From positions 4,680,501-4,744,500 of the forward strand of contig CP001622.1 of NCBI GenBank assembly GCA_000023185.1: a DNA stretch of 64,000 nucleotides. Direction: 5' to 3'. Position numbers and translations under genes: made by a program. Positions 17,753-25,526 of this stretch are shown here, in pieces. Positions within the stretch are counted from its first letter, which is position 1; each line of letters starts with the position of its first letter. This DNA comes from Rhizobium leguminosarum bv. trifolii WSM1325 (GTDB lineage Bacteria; Pseudomonadota; Alphaproteobacteria; Rhizobiales; Rhizobiaceae). The notes below the pieces were generated by a model. That model made no database searches. It was not told where the DNA came from and worked only from the letters and a program-made list of their open reading frames with translations.

Positions 17753-18391
17753 TCAGAACCAGAAAACCCCATCCTCCAGCGCCGTGAACAGGCTGTCGAC
17801 GCCGTAGGAGAGCTTGCGGTCGACGATGTGCAGATATTCGGTCCAGCCCGAAATATGCTGCAGCTCGACGGCGCCGTCGGAAATGCCGCGAAGGCCGATC
17901 AGCGGCAGCTTGTAGCCCTGGCAGGCGCGCAGCACCGCATAGGTCTCCATGTCGACCATGTCGGCGTCGATGCCGGTATAGGCGGCGCCCGAGATGATGT
18001 TGCCGCCGGTGGAAAGACTTGCTTCGGCAATGCCGGGAATGCGCAGCGGCAGATCGAGCGTTGCTGGCAGGTCGAGGAAGGGTGTCTTGCCCTTTTCGAA
18101 GCCGAGCGGCGAAGCGTCCATGTCGCGGTAGGAAACCGAAGTCACCTGATAGATTTCGGTCTGCTCCAGTTTCGCCGAACCGGCCGAGCCGAGAGACACG
18201 ACGAGATCGGGCAGGTCGTCGACGGCATCCAGCCGCGCCAATGTCTTGCTCAGCGCGATGGCTGCCTCGACCGGGCCGACGCCGGTCATCAAAGGTTCGA
18301 TGCGCGAACGCAGGAAGGGGCCGTATTCGGCCTCCGCCGCCATGACGAAAAGGATGGATTTCCCCGCGACCGATTTCAGTTCGAACTTCAT
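17753..18391 (-). CDS. 5'-methylthioadenosine/S-adenosylhomocysteine nucleosidase-like phosphorylase
   Basis: 212-residue PNP/UDP-superfamily nucleosidase, expected to cleave MTA or SAH to adenine and the thio-sugar. Seen: MTGVGPVEAA near residue 35, VSLGSAGS, and DMVDMETYAVLRAC around residues 145-158 with the ribose-binding Met-Glu. The C-terminal Asp loop (GLRGISDGA) is present. Its start overlaps the thioesterase stop as ATGA, so the two are translationally coupled. I keep the symbol empty because short rhizobial members of this family are not always confirmed MtnN. Confidence 0.85.
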   Translation of the reverse strand: MKFELKSVAGKSILFVMAAEAEYGPFLRSRIEPLMTGVGPVEAAIALSKTLARLDAVDDLPDLVVSLGSAGSAKLEQTEIYQVTSVSYRDMDASPLGFEKGKTPFLDLPATLDLPLRIPGIAEASLSTGGNIISGAAYTGIDADMVDMETYAVLRACQGYKLPLIGLRGISDGAVELQHISGWTEYLHIVDRKLSYGVDSLFTALEDGVFWF

Positions 18392-18837
18392 CCCGTAATG
18401 CCCTCTCTACCGCGGATCACCATCATCGTTCCGGTCATGGAGGCGATGAGTTTCGCCGGCCCGTCGCTGATCGCGTAGCCTCGTCCGTCGGCGACGATGA
18501 TGGTGGAGCCGGGTTTGGTGATTTCCCCGCGAAACAGGAAACGATCGCCCCGCCCCGGCGACATGAGATTGACCTTGAACTCGATCGTCAGGATCGAGGC
18601 TTCCGGGTCGATGACGCTATAGGCGGCAAAGCCGCAGGCCGAATCGAGCGCTGCGGAAATGATGCCCGCATGCAGGATGCCGTGCTGCTGTGTCAGTTTG
18701 ACGTCGAAGGGTAGCTCGATCTCCACGACGCCGTGCTCGACGCGCGTCAGCTCCGCGCCGATCGTTTCCATCGCCGCCTGCCGCGCAAAATTACGGCGGA
18801 TTCGCGCGCGGAAATCGCCCCTGTCAGTCTCGCTCAT
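18388..18837 (-). CDS. PaaI-type hotdog thioesterase
   Basis: 149-residue hotdog-fold thioesterase of the PaaI/YigI group. QHGILHAGI (51-59) followed by D65 (ALDSACGFAA) is the usual active-site helix arrangement; LTIEFKVNLMSPGRG and then the final strands complete the fold. It likely hydrolyses acyl- or aryl-acyl-CoA. The start at 18837 follows AGAGGGGC. The stop overlaps the nucleosidase start by four bases (ATGA), so both proteins are probably made from one transcript, though their functions have no obvious link. Confidence 0.9.
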   Translation of the reverse strand: MSETDRGDFRARIRRNFARQAAMETIGAELTRVEHGVVEIELPFDVKLTQQHGILHAGIISAALDSACGFAAYSVIDPEASILTIEFKVNLMSPGRGDRFLFRGEITKPGSTIIVADGRGYAISDGPAKLIASMTGTMMVIRGREGITG

Positions 18838-19103
18838 GTCTGCCCCTCTTGCAGCCGCGAAATTGGCATGGCGCGCCGCATTCGACAAGCTGGACATTGC
18901 TGAAATCGGTCCGGGCGGCGATGGAAACCCGGGACCGTGTCGCCGAGGCAACCTTTCACCTTTCCGTCGCCGTGCAAGCCGATACAGCTGGTCAGTACCG
19001 CTGGCCAATACCGCTGGATCGTGGCGATCCGATGCGAAGACGATTGCAGCTTCGCGCGGCGCGCGTATTCTCCGCACGCGTCGCGAAATGATGGAGTGCC
19101 GGC

Positions 19104-20180
19104 ATGACGACGATATCGCAATCGGTCCGCAATTTCGAGACCTGGCTGGCCGTCGAACTCGGCGACGATCTCGTCAAGGACGATCTCCGGGAAAAGCACG
19201 AGAAGATGCGAAGTGGCGATTTCGTCTTCCTGCGCGCCACCTACTGGCGCTGGTGCGAGATCATCCTCGATATCTGCCCGGAACTTAAAGGCGCGCCTGA
19301 GATATTGGCGATCGGCGATACGCATCTGGAGAATTTCGGTACCTGGCGCGATATCGAGGGCCGGCTCGTCTGGGGTGTCAATGATTTCGACGACGCGGCG
19401 GTGATGCCCTATGCATTTGATCTCGTTCGCCTTGCGGCAAGCGCTGTCCTGGCCCGCGGCGACGACGGTCCCTCGGTTCGCATGATCGGCGAATTGATCT
19501 TGAGCGGCTATCGCCGGGGCCTTGAAAATCCGTTGCCCGTCATCCTCGAGCGCGACCACAAATGGCTGCGCAAGGCGCTGCTGCTGCCGAATTCCGAACG
19601 CCGAGAATTCTGGGAGAAATACGAGATGTTGCTTCCCGGCAGCAAGCCGCCACCATCAGCCTACACCAAGGCGCTCGCAGACGCGCTGCCGTCCGGGGCA
19701 GGACCCTTCGTGCCGAAGCCGCGCAGCGGCGGCACCGGCAGTCTCGGTCGGCTGCGTTTCGTCGCCTATGCCGAATGGCAGGGTGGGCCGGTGCTGCGCG
19801 AGGCGAAGGCGCTGCTGCCGTCCGCCTGGTCGCTTCGCCACAACCCGCAGGACATGGCGATCCATGCGGAAGAGATCGCCAACGGGCGGGCGCGCTCAGC
19901 CGATCCGCACTACCGGGTCTCCGGCCGCATCCTCGTGCGCCGGCTCTCACCGAACAGCTGCAAGGTCGAAGTCGACCGGCATCCCGAGATCCTGCTTTCG
20001 CCGACGATGCTCGAACTGATGGGCTTCGAGATCGCCAATTGCCATTCCGACGATGCGGCGGCCGTTGCGGCGATCCTGAAGGATTTGGCGGCGCGGGGAA
20101 ACGAATGGCTGCATGAGGCGGCAAGGGCCGCGGCATCGAGCGTCAGCGCCGAGCAGAAAGCCTATTCGCGTGCCAGCTAA
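19104..20180 (+). CDS. DUF2252 family protein
   Basis: 358-residue protein with the family's markers: FLRATYWRW near residue 42, IGDTHLENFGTW (70-81) and VNDFDDAAVMPYAFDL (about 90-105). DUF2252 proteins have a kinase-like/aminoglycoside-phosphotransferase-like pattern (GD-H-x-x-N-x-G and the D-F-D-D), so an ATP-dependent phosphotransferase is plausible but unproved. No signal peptide. It stands alone, opposite in strand to its neighbours; downstream it is convergent with the iron-related DUF1513 gene. Function unknown. Confidence 0.88.
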   Translation: MTTISQSVRNFETWLAVELGDDLVKDDLREKHEKMRSGDFVFLRATYWRWCEIILDICPELKGAPEILAIGDTHLENFGTWRDIEGRLVWGVNDFDDAAVMPYAFDLVRLAASAVLARGDDGPSVRMIGELILSGYRRGLENPLPVILERDHKWLRKALLLPNSERREFWEKYEMLLPGSKPPPSAYTKALADALPSGAGPFVPKPRSGGTGSLGRLRFVAYAEWQGGPVLREAKALLPSAWSLRHNPQDMAIHAEEIANGRARSADPHYRVSGRILVRRLSPNSCKVEVDRHPEILLSPTMLELMGFEIANCHSDDAAAVAAILKDLAARGNEWLHEAARAAASSVSAEQKAYSRAS

Positions 20181-20196
20181 AACTCTGCTTCCGTGA

Positions 20197-21276
20197 TTAG
20201 ATCCGCACGATGTGCTGATCCCAGGCGACGTCACTGCGGGTCGACAGGAAATCGCCGTCATAGGAGGAGACGGCAAAGCCGCTTCTTGCCGGGGCGATGC
20301 CTGCTGCATCGGGAACGGAAGTCTCGGCCAGCATCTTGCCCGTCCTTGCATCGATGGTCACCGAGGCGCCGCCCTTCGGCGAGGCGATGCCGACGAGACC
20401 TTCGCTGCGATTGACGGCGATCGCCCCGACGTAATTGGCAAGCCTGCGCGTGGTCTCCTCCGGCAGGTCGATGAAGGTAAGATCCTCCCCCTTGGCGAAG
20501 TGGCCGACAAGCGGCGGCAAATCCTTGCGGTGGCCTTCATACTGGCAGGCGAACCAGATGCGGCCCGCGCCGTCGAGATCGACATGGCGGGTGGAGAGTT
20601 CTGCCCATTCCGCCGGCAGCACATGTTTTTCGACCAGCGCACCTGTTGCCGCATCGATCAGCGCAAGCGACGGCTGCATCTCTCCGAGATTGAGCTTGGC
20701 GCGGCCGAAATCCGGATGCGTCTCGATGCCGCCATTGGCAACGATGAGCAGGCGTCCGTCGTCGGACACCGTCATGTCGTGCGGACCGATGCCGTAGGTT
20801 TCGAATTCGCCGATGCGGGTGAAGCGGTCGGTGGCGTCGTAGAGGCCGATCATGCCGCGATTGCCGTCGAAGTCGTTCTCGCTGGCGTAGAGCAAACGGC
20901 CGTCAGGAGAGAAGGCGCCGTGACCGTAAAAATGCCGGTCCTCCCTGGAGTTGATGACGATCGGCTCGCTTTTGTTCCAGGGATCGAAGATCATCGCATA
21001 GGTGCCGGGCCGGCGCGCGAAGGCGACCGTCTTGCCGGTACTGGCGCTGAAGGCCATGCCGTGGGCGCGGGCGGGAAGCGCCACCTGATCGACGATCTCG
21101 CCGCGCTCGGTCACGGTCGCAATGGCAAAGGAGCCGTCGGCTGCCCGGATGCCCGAGGCATAGACCGCATCGGTCCTCTCCAGCGCCATCAGCGACCTTG
21201 GCGTCAAGGTGGCAAGGAAGCTGAGCCCCGCCGCCTTGACGAAGCTGCGTCGGTCGATCGCGGCACTTTGCATCAT
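20197..21276 (-). CDS. DUF1513 domain protein with Tat signal
   Basis: 359-residue exported protein predicted to form a seven-bladed beta-propeller. A twin-arginine signal is visible (D-RR-SFVKAAGLSFLATL, RR at 9-10), so it would be folded before export to the periplasm. Repeated blade-like motifs such as ASENDFDGNRG and GPHDMTVSDDGRLL follow. DUF1513 is characteristically the last gene of the imelysin/DUF1111 iron locus, and here its start lies four bases after the preceding imelysin stop. Probably part of an iron-uptake or iron-storage surface machine; the exact role is unknown. An ATG one codon later is equally usable. Confidence 0.88.
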   Translation of the reverse strand: MMQSAAIDRRSFVKAAGLSFLATLTPRSLMALERTDAVYASGIRAADGSFAIATVTERGEIVDQVALPARAHGMAFSASTGKTVAFARRPGTYAMIFDPWNKSEPIVINSREDRHFYGHGAFSPDGRLLYASENDFDGNRGMIGLYDATDRFTRIGEFETYGIGPHDMTVSDDGRLLIVANGGIETHPDFGRAKLNLGEMQPSLALIDAATGALVEKHVLPAEWAELSTRHVDLDGAGRIWFACQYEGHRKDLPPLVGHFAKGEDLTFIDLPEETTRRLANYVGAIAVNRSEGLVGIASPKGGASVTIDARTGKMLAETSVPDAAGIAPARSGFAVSSYDGDFLSTRSDVAWDQHIVRI

Positions 21277-21280
21277 CGTC

Positions 21281-22384
21281 TCAGTCTCCGTCCGAAAAGG
21301 AAAAGCCGGCCGAAAGGCCAATCGCCGCGCCATATTCGTCGCTGATCCGGGTGATCAGGTCGCGGCTTTCGGCAAGCAGCGTATCGAGCTTGGCCTTCTC
21401 CGCATCGCTTGTGGCGACGTCGATGTCGGGATTGAGCTTCGGCACGCTGTCGAGCAGCGATTTGAAGTCCTCGTCGATCGCGGCGGCGATCGGCTGTTTG
21501 TCCGGTGGCAGAAGTTCGGCCATGCCGGCCTTCTGCCAGAGCGTGCGCAGGCCCTCCAGATTGGCGGCCATCGATTTCCAGGTATTTTTGGAGCGCCAGT
21601 AGATCGCCATGCGCGGCCGTGGCGCGGTGTCCTTGCCCTTGTAGAACTGCTCCAGCCGCTGGTCGCGGACATTCTCGGCGCCATGGACCAGAATGCCGAG
21701 CAGCGCGGTCACCGCTTCCTTGTTGTCCATGAAATCGTTGCTCTGCGGGCCCGGATGTTTCCAGCTCGCCTGCACGCCATCGGGCTTTTCCCAGGCGGCG
21801 ACGACTTCGCCGGCCTCACGCTGGATATTGCCGGCGACCGCCTCGCCGTAAAGGCAGCGGAAACTGCCCTTCTGCCCGACGAGATCGTCGGAGCCATTGC
21901 CATAAAGGACGTATTCCAGCGCCGTCAGGCCTTGCAACGCAACACTCTTGCCGGCGATCGCATCGACCGTCGCATCCTTCGGGTCGGCCTTGGCGATCAG
22001 CGCCTGCACCTGCTTGAGGCCGACGCCCTTGCGGTCGGGATAAAACAGGATGTGCTCGAAGAGATTGTCCTGGATAACAGGGCCGGTCTGCACGATCTCG
22101 ATGATCGACCAATAGCGGATCGTGTCGTCGAAGGTGGACTTCGCCTTGTCGAGCGTCTGCTGCGTGCCGTCGGCGCAAAGATCCTTCATCGCCGTAGTCA
22201 GCCGAGCGGCCGATTGTTGCATGTTGCGATAGCCGGGACGGATCACCTCGTCGACGGCGCGCTGCATGACGGCGGGAACGGCATCCTCGTTCAGCCCTGC
22301 CGGGGGAGTGGCCGTCTGGGCGACCGCTGATGTCGCGAGGCCGATCAGAGTAAGGCAGAGCAGGGGGTGCCAAAGGCGCATCAA
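21281..22384 (-). CDS. Imelysin family periplasmic protein (second copy)
   Basis: 367-residue exported protein. The signal peptide is about residues 1-22 (cleavage after AVAQ or nearby). The rest is helical with imelysin-type similarity: RPGYRNMQQSAARL, the ALEYVLYG segment, and KAGMAELLPP near the end. The classical GxHxxE metal-binding motif of imelysins is replaced here by the ALEY sequence (no His), unlike the other imelysin at 23967-25241. Its start overlaps the stop of the DUF1111 gene as ATGA. The pair probably work together, with this copy possibly non-metal-binding (inference). Confidence 0.88.
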   Translation of the reverse strand: MMRLWHPLLCLTLIGLATSAVAQTATPPAGLNEDAVPAVMQRAVDEVIRPGYRNMQQSAARLTTAMKDLCADGTQQTLDKAKSTFDDTIRYWSIIEIVQTGPVIQDNLFEHILFYPDRKGVGLKQVQALIAKADPKDATVDAIAGKSVALQGLTALEYVLYGNGSDDLVGQKGSFRCLYGEAVAGNIQREAGEVVAAWEKPDGVQASWKHPGPQSNDFMDNKEAVTALLGILVHGAENVRDQRLEQFYKGKDTAPRPRMAIYWRSKNTWKSMAANLEGLRTLWQKAGMAELLPPDKQPIAAAIDEDFKSLLDSVPKLNPDIDVATSDAEKAKLDTLLAESRDLITRISDEYGAAIGLSAGFSFSDGD

Positions 22385-23919
22385 AGTGACTCCAGGAATG
22401 TAATCAGGGCCGCCCTGTCGTCTTTCGGCAGGGAGGAGAAAGCGTTGCGGGCCTTTTCAGCTTCGCCGCCATGCCAGAGGATCGCTTCGGTGAGATCACG
22501 CGCACGGCCGTCATGCAGGAAAAAGCTGTGTCCGCTGACAGTTCGGGTCAGTCCTATACCCCATAGCGGCGGCGTGCGCCATTCACGTCCGCTTGCAAGG
22601 CCGACCTGCTGCCCGTCGGCAAGCCCGTCGCCCATGTCGTGCAGAAGAAAGTCGGAATAGGGCCAGATCAGCTGGAAGGACTGTGCCTTGTCCGGCGTAT
22701 CCCGGCGGGTGACGAATTTCGGCAGATGGCAGGAAATACAGCCGCTTTCGTAGAAGATCCGCTTGCCCTGCAGCGTCTCGGGGAAACTCGCCTTGCGCCG
22801 CGCCGGAACGGCAAGATTTCCGGAATAGAAGGTGACGAGGTCGAGAATGGGCCCCGGCGCTTCTTCGGCGCCCAGCCGCTTCTGCACGCCGGTTGGCATA
22901 TCACGGCATTTCTCTTCGGCCCGGGTGCAATCGCCCTGCGCATCCGGGTGATCGGGCGTCGAGATGCCGATATCGTTGGCGAAGGCATCGGCACTCTGGT
23001 CGCGCACCGTGGCGTTCTGTGCCTTCCAGCCGAATCGTCCGAGCGCGATCTTGCCGCTGCGGTGGTCGCGCACGATTGCTGCCTTGCCGGAGATGCCGTC
23101 GCCGTCGGCATCATCAGGATCGGCATGGGCCAGGATATCGGCCTCGGGAATGGCCTCGATCAGTCCGAGGCCGATCATCGCCGAGGCGACACGCGGCGAA
23201 ATCGTCGTCGCGGGGTGGAGTGGTCCATAACCGAGGTTCGTCACCGCATAACTCGGCAGGCGCAGCGATACGGTCTCGCCGTCGCCGAGCGTCACCCTCT
23301 CTTCCTGGTAGCTGATCGCCATCTTTCCTTCTGCAGCAAGGCCGGGAACGGCAAGGTCCTGCAGCTGATGGCCGTAGACCGGATCGGGAAAATTGACGAC
23401 ATCGGCACTTGCGACCGCCTTTTCTTCCTCCGGCGTCGTGGCGGCGCGGGAAAGCCGCAGGAACATCGAGGTGGCGCTCGGGCCTCCCTCCGGTGGTTTG
23501 CCGCGGCCGTCATTGACATGGCAGCTCATGCAGGAGCGGGCGTTGAACAGCGGCCCGAGACCATCGGAAGCCTGCGTCGAGGAGGGAGCGGACACCCAGA
23601 GCTTGCGGAAGAGCGCGTTGCCGAGCTTGAAATTCTGCTCTTCCTCGAAGGGGATATTGGCCGAAATATGCGAGAAGCTGTCTTCGGTGACAGGGTCTAT
23701 CGAGGTCGTAGCCCCTGCCTGCATGGCTTCGTATTGTTCGGCCTTGGAAAAATCCGCTGTCGGCCGGGTGACGGCGGCGACGCGTTTCAGATCGGCCTCG
23801 GAGAGGTCGGTGCGTTTCCGCGGCAGATCGAAACCGGCGGCGATGCTGACGGAAAAACCGGCAATCGTGGCGCAGAGCGCTACGCTGGCGAAAAATCGGC
23901 GGGCCGGGGCATGCGACAT
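22381..23919 (-). CDS. DUF1111 di-haem oxidoreductase-like protein
   Basis: 512-residue exported c-type cytochrome-like protein. The N-terminus is a signal peptide (hydrophobic to about residue 29). Two haem-binding CxxCH motifs are visible: C130-C133-H134 (CMSCH) and C394-C397-H398 (CISCH). DPDDADGDGISG (268-279) looks like a calcium-type acidic loop. This family is annotated as di-haem oxidoreductase or thiol oxidoreductase and is usually found between two imelysin genes in iron loci, as here. It probably handles iron redox state in the periplasm (inference). Coupled to the downstream imelysin by an ATGA overlap. Confidence 0.92.
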   Translation of the reverse strand: MSHAPARRFFASVALCATIAGFSVSIAAGFDLPRKRTDLSEADLKRVAAVTRPTADFSKAEQYEAMQAGATTSIDPVTEDSFSHISANIPFEEEQNFKLGNALFRKLWVSAPSSTQASDGLGPLFNARSCMSCHVNDGRGKPPEGGPSATSMFLRLSRAATTPEEEKAVASADVVNFPDPVYGHQLQDLAVPGLAAEGKMAISYQEERVTLGDGETVSLRLPSYAVTNLGYGPLHPATTISPRVASAMIGLGLIEAIPEADILAHADPDDADGDGISGKAAIVRDHRSGKIALGRFGWKAQNATVRDQSADAFANDIGISTPDHPDAQGDCTRAEEKCRDMPTGVQKRLGAEEAPGPILDLVTFYSGNLAVPARRKASFPETLQGKRIFYESGCISCHLPKFVTRRDTPDKAQSFQLIWPYSDFLLHDMGDGLADGQQVGLASGREWRTPPLWGIGLTRTVSGHSFFLHDGRARDLTEAILWHGGEAEKARNAFSSLPKDDRAALITFLESL

Positions 23920-23966
23920 TTCAGGGTCCGGGCCGCTCCGGCTTTCGAAGCGGCCCGCCTTTTTGC

Positions 23967-25241
23967 TTATTTGAAGACGGCGTTAGGATTATCCAAGCTG
24001 TCGGAACCTTCAAGCTGAACCGTACCGAGATCGAGTGCGGCAATAACGCGCTGCACGGATTTCGTCTGATCGATCAGGCCGTCAATGGCGGCCTGAACGA
24101 CGGCATTGCCTTCCTTGTTGCCTTCGCCGATCATCTGGTCGTACTTCTCGACGGTCTCGCCGCGCTTTGCCATGGCATTCATCGCATCGAGCGTCTTGTT
24201 GAGCTTGCCTTCCACTTCGGCATCGAGCGCCTTGTCCTTGGCGGCCACCAGATCATGCAGCGACGGGCCGCTGAGCTTGGTGCCGTCGACGCGGGTATAG
24301 TTGCCGGTATAGGCAGCAGCGATCCCGATCGCGTCGTTGAGATGCGAGTTGTAGGTATTGTCCGAGAAGCAATCATGCTCTTCCTCGGGATCGTGCAGCA
24401 GCAGGCCGAGCTTCATGCGCTCGCCGGCAAGCTCGCCGTAGGAAAGCGAACCCATGCCCGTCAGGATCGCGACGAGGCCGGCCTTCGGATCGGCTTCGAC
24501 GTTCTTCGTCGCAGCGCCGTCCGGCGTCCAGTTGTCGGTCATTTCCTGCAGGTCGGTAACGAGCAGCGTGGAGGCGGACTTCAGATATTCGGCGCGGCGG
24601 TCGCAATTGCCGTGCGTGCAGTTCTTGAGGTCGTAATCGGTTGCCGGACGGTCGCCGGCGCCGGGACCCGTGCCGTTCAGATCCTGACCCCAGAGCAGGA
24701 ATTCGATGGCGTGATAGCCGGTCGCGACATTGGCTTCGATGCCGCCGGCCTCAGCCAGCGTGCCGGAGAGGAATTCCGGCGTCAGCTTGGAGGCGTCGAC
24801 ATCCTTGCCGTCGATCTTGATCGTCTTGTTGGCGATGACATTTGCCACATAGAGAGAATTTTCGTCGCTCTCGGTGCCGTAGGAAGCATCGACATAGTCG
24901 ATCAGGCCTTCATCGAGCGGCCACGCATTGACCTTGCCTTCCCAGTCGTCGACGATCGGATTGCCGAAGCGATAGACTTCCGTCTGCTGGTAGGGGACGC
25001 GCGCCTTGATCCAGGCCTCCCTGGCGGCCTTGAGCGTCGCATCAGTCGGCGCCTTCAGGAAGGCGTCGATCGCGGCGTCGAGCGCCTTGGCCGTCGTCAG
25101 CGAGTCTTCGTATTTTGCATGCGCCACGTCGGCATAGTGTTTCACCACGCTAGCAGCATCGGTCGCGGCATGCGCAGGAAGGGCGAGCAGGGCGGCGGGG
25201 GCAATCGCCAGCACGGCTGCGCGGAATGTGTTGAGCTTCAT
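23967..25241 (-). CDS. Imelysin family iron-regulated protein (IrpA-like)
   Basis: 424-residue periplasmic protein with a signal peptide of about 25 residues (cleavage near AHA-ATD). The imelysin GxHxxE motif is intact: GYHAIEFLLWG with G175, H177 and E180. ILTGMGSLSYGELAGERM and HDPEEEHDCFSDNT further on also match IrpA-type proteins. Family members bind or move iron at the cell surface. It is the first gene of a four-gene locus (imelysin, DUF1111, imelysin, DUF1513) and its upstream region carries a good ICE/Irr-box candidate with a TTGACA hexamer. Start 25241 follows CAGGAGAGGATC. Confidence 0.92.
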   Translation of the reverse strand: MKLNTFRAAVLAIAPAALLALPAHAATDAASVVKHYADVAHAKYEDSLTTAKALDAAIDAFLKAPTDATLKAAREAWIKARVPYQQTEVYRFGNPIVDDWEGKVNAWPLDEGLIDYVDASYGTESDENSLYVANVIANKTIKIDGKDVDASKLTPEFLSGTLAEAGGIEANVATGYHAIEFLLWGQDLNGTGPGAGDRPATDYDLKNCTHGNCDRRAEYLKSASTLLVTDLQEMTDNWTPDGAATKNVEADPKAGLVAILTGMGSLSYGELAGERMKLGLLLHDPEEEHDCFSDNTYNSHLNDAIGIAAAYTGNYTRVDGTKLSGPSLHDLVAAKDKALDAEVEGKLNKTLDAMNAMAKRGETVEKYDQMIGEGNKEGNAVVQAAIDGLIDQTKSVQRVIAALDLGTVQLEGSDSLDNPNAVFK

Positions 25242-25280
25242 GATCCTCTCCTGTGACGGGATTTTCCGTCTACCGCATCG

Positions 25281-25376
25281 GCCCGAAAATCGGAATCGAT
25301 TTTCGGAAAGCACGATGCGTCGATTCAAAGTGTTACAGCGTCCTTTGCGCGTCTGATAAGACGCGCGGCGCTGTAA
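25281..25376. repeat. RIME-like palindromic repeat (family 3), copy B
   Basis: Two consecutive palindromes: CCGAAAATCG/CGATTTTCGG at 25283-25306, and TTACAGCG/CGCTGTAA at 25333-25376 with inner arms GCGCGTCT/AGACGCGC. Two palindromes in a roughly 100-base element is the architecture reported for rhizobial RIME elements. It lies in the iron-locus leader. Confidence 0.72.
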
Positions 25377-25410
25377 TCGGGCTCCGTCTCTTCGCGCAAA
25401 AGCAAACTGG

Positions 25411-25416
25411 TGTCAA
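25411..25416 (-). promoter_or_regulatory. Candidate -35 hexamer of the iron locus
   Basis: TTGACA on the minus strand, nine bases downstream of the ICE-like box. The matching -10 is weak. A transcript starting here would carry the RIME-like repeat in its leader. Confidence 0.4.
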
Positions 25417-25424
25417 ACACTCTA

Positions 25425-25442
25425 GTTTGGAATGATTTTAAG
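25425..25442. promoter_or_regulatory. Candidate ICE / Irr-binding box
   Basis: GTTTGGAATGATTTTAAG matches an ICE-like pattern GTTTAGAATGATTCTAAA, as I remember it, at 15 of 18 positions. It is placed just upstream of a TTGACA hexamer driving the imelysin locus, a position expected for an activator. Confidence 0.45.
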
Positions 25443-25526
25443 AACGGACAGGCGTGGCTAACCGGTCATTTTTGAACGGCATTTGCTTGAAAAACCGGCA
25501 GTTGCTGAGGCCTCCGCTAAGTCGCG

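Noticed and set aside
22639..24018. Open frame of 459 codons opposite the DUF1111 gene
   Set aside because: Complement of a clear two-haem gene; composition is typical of antisense reading in GC-rich coding DNA.
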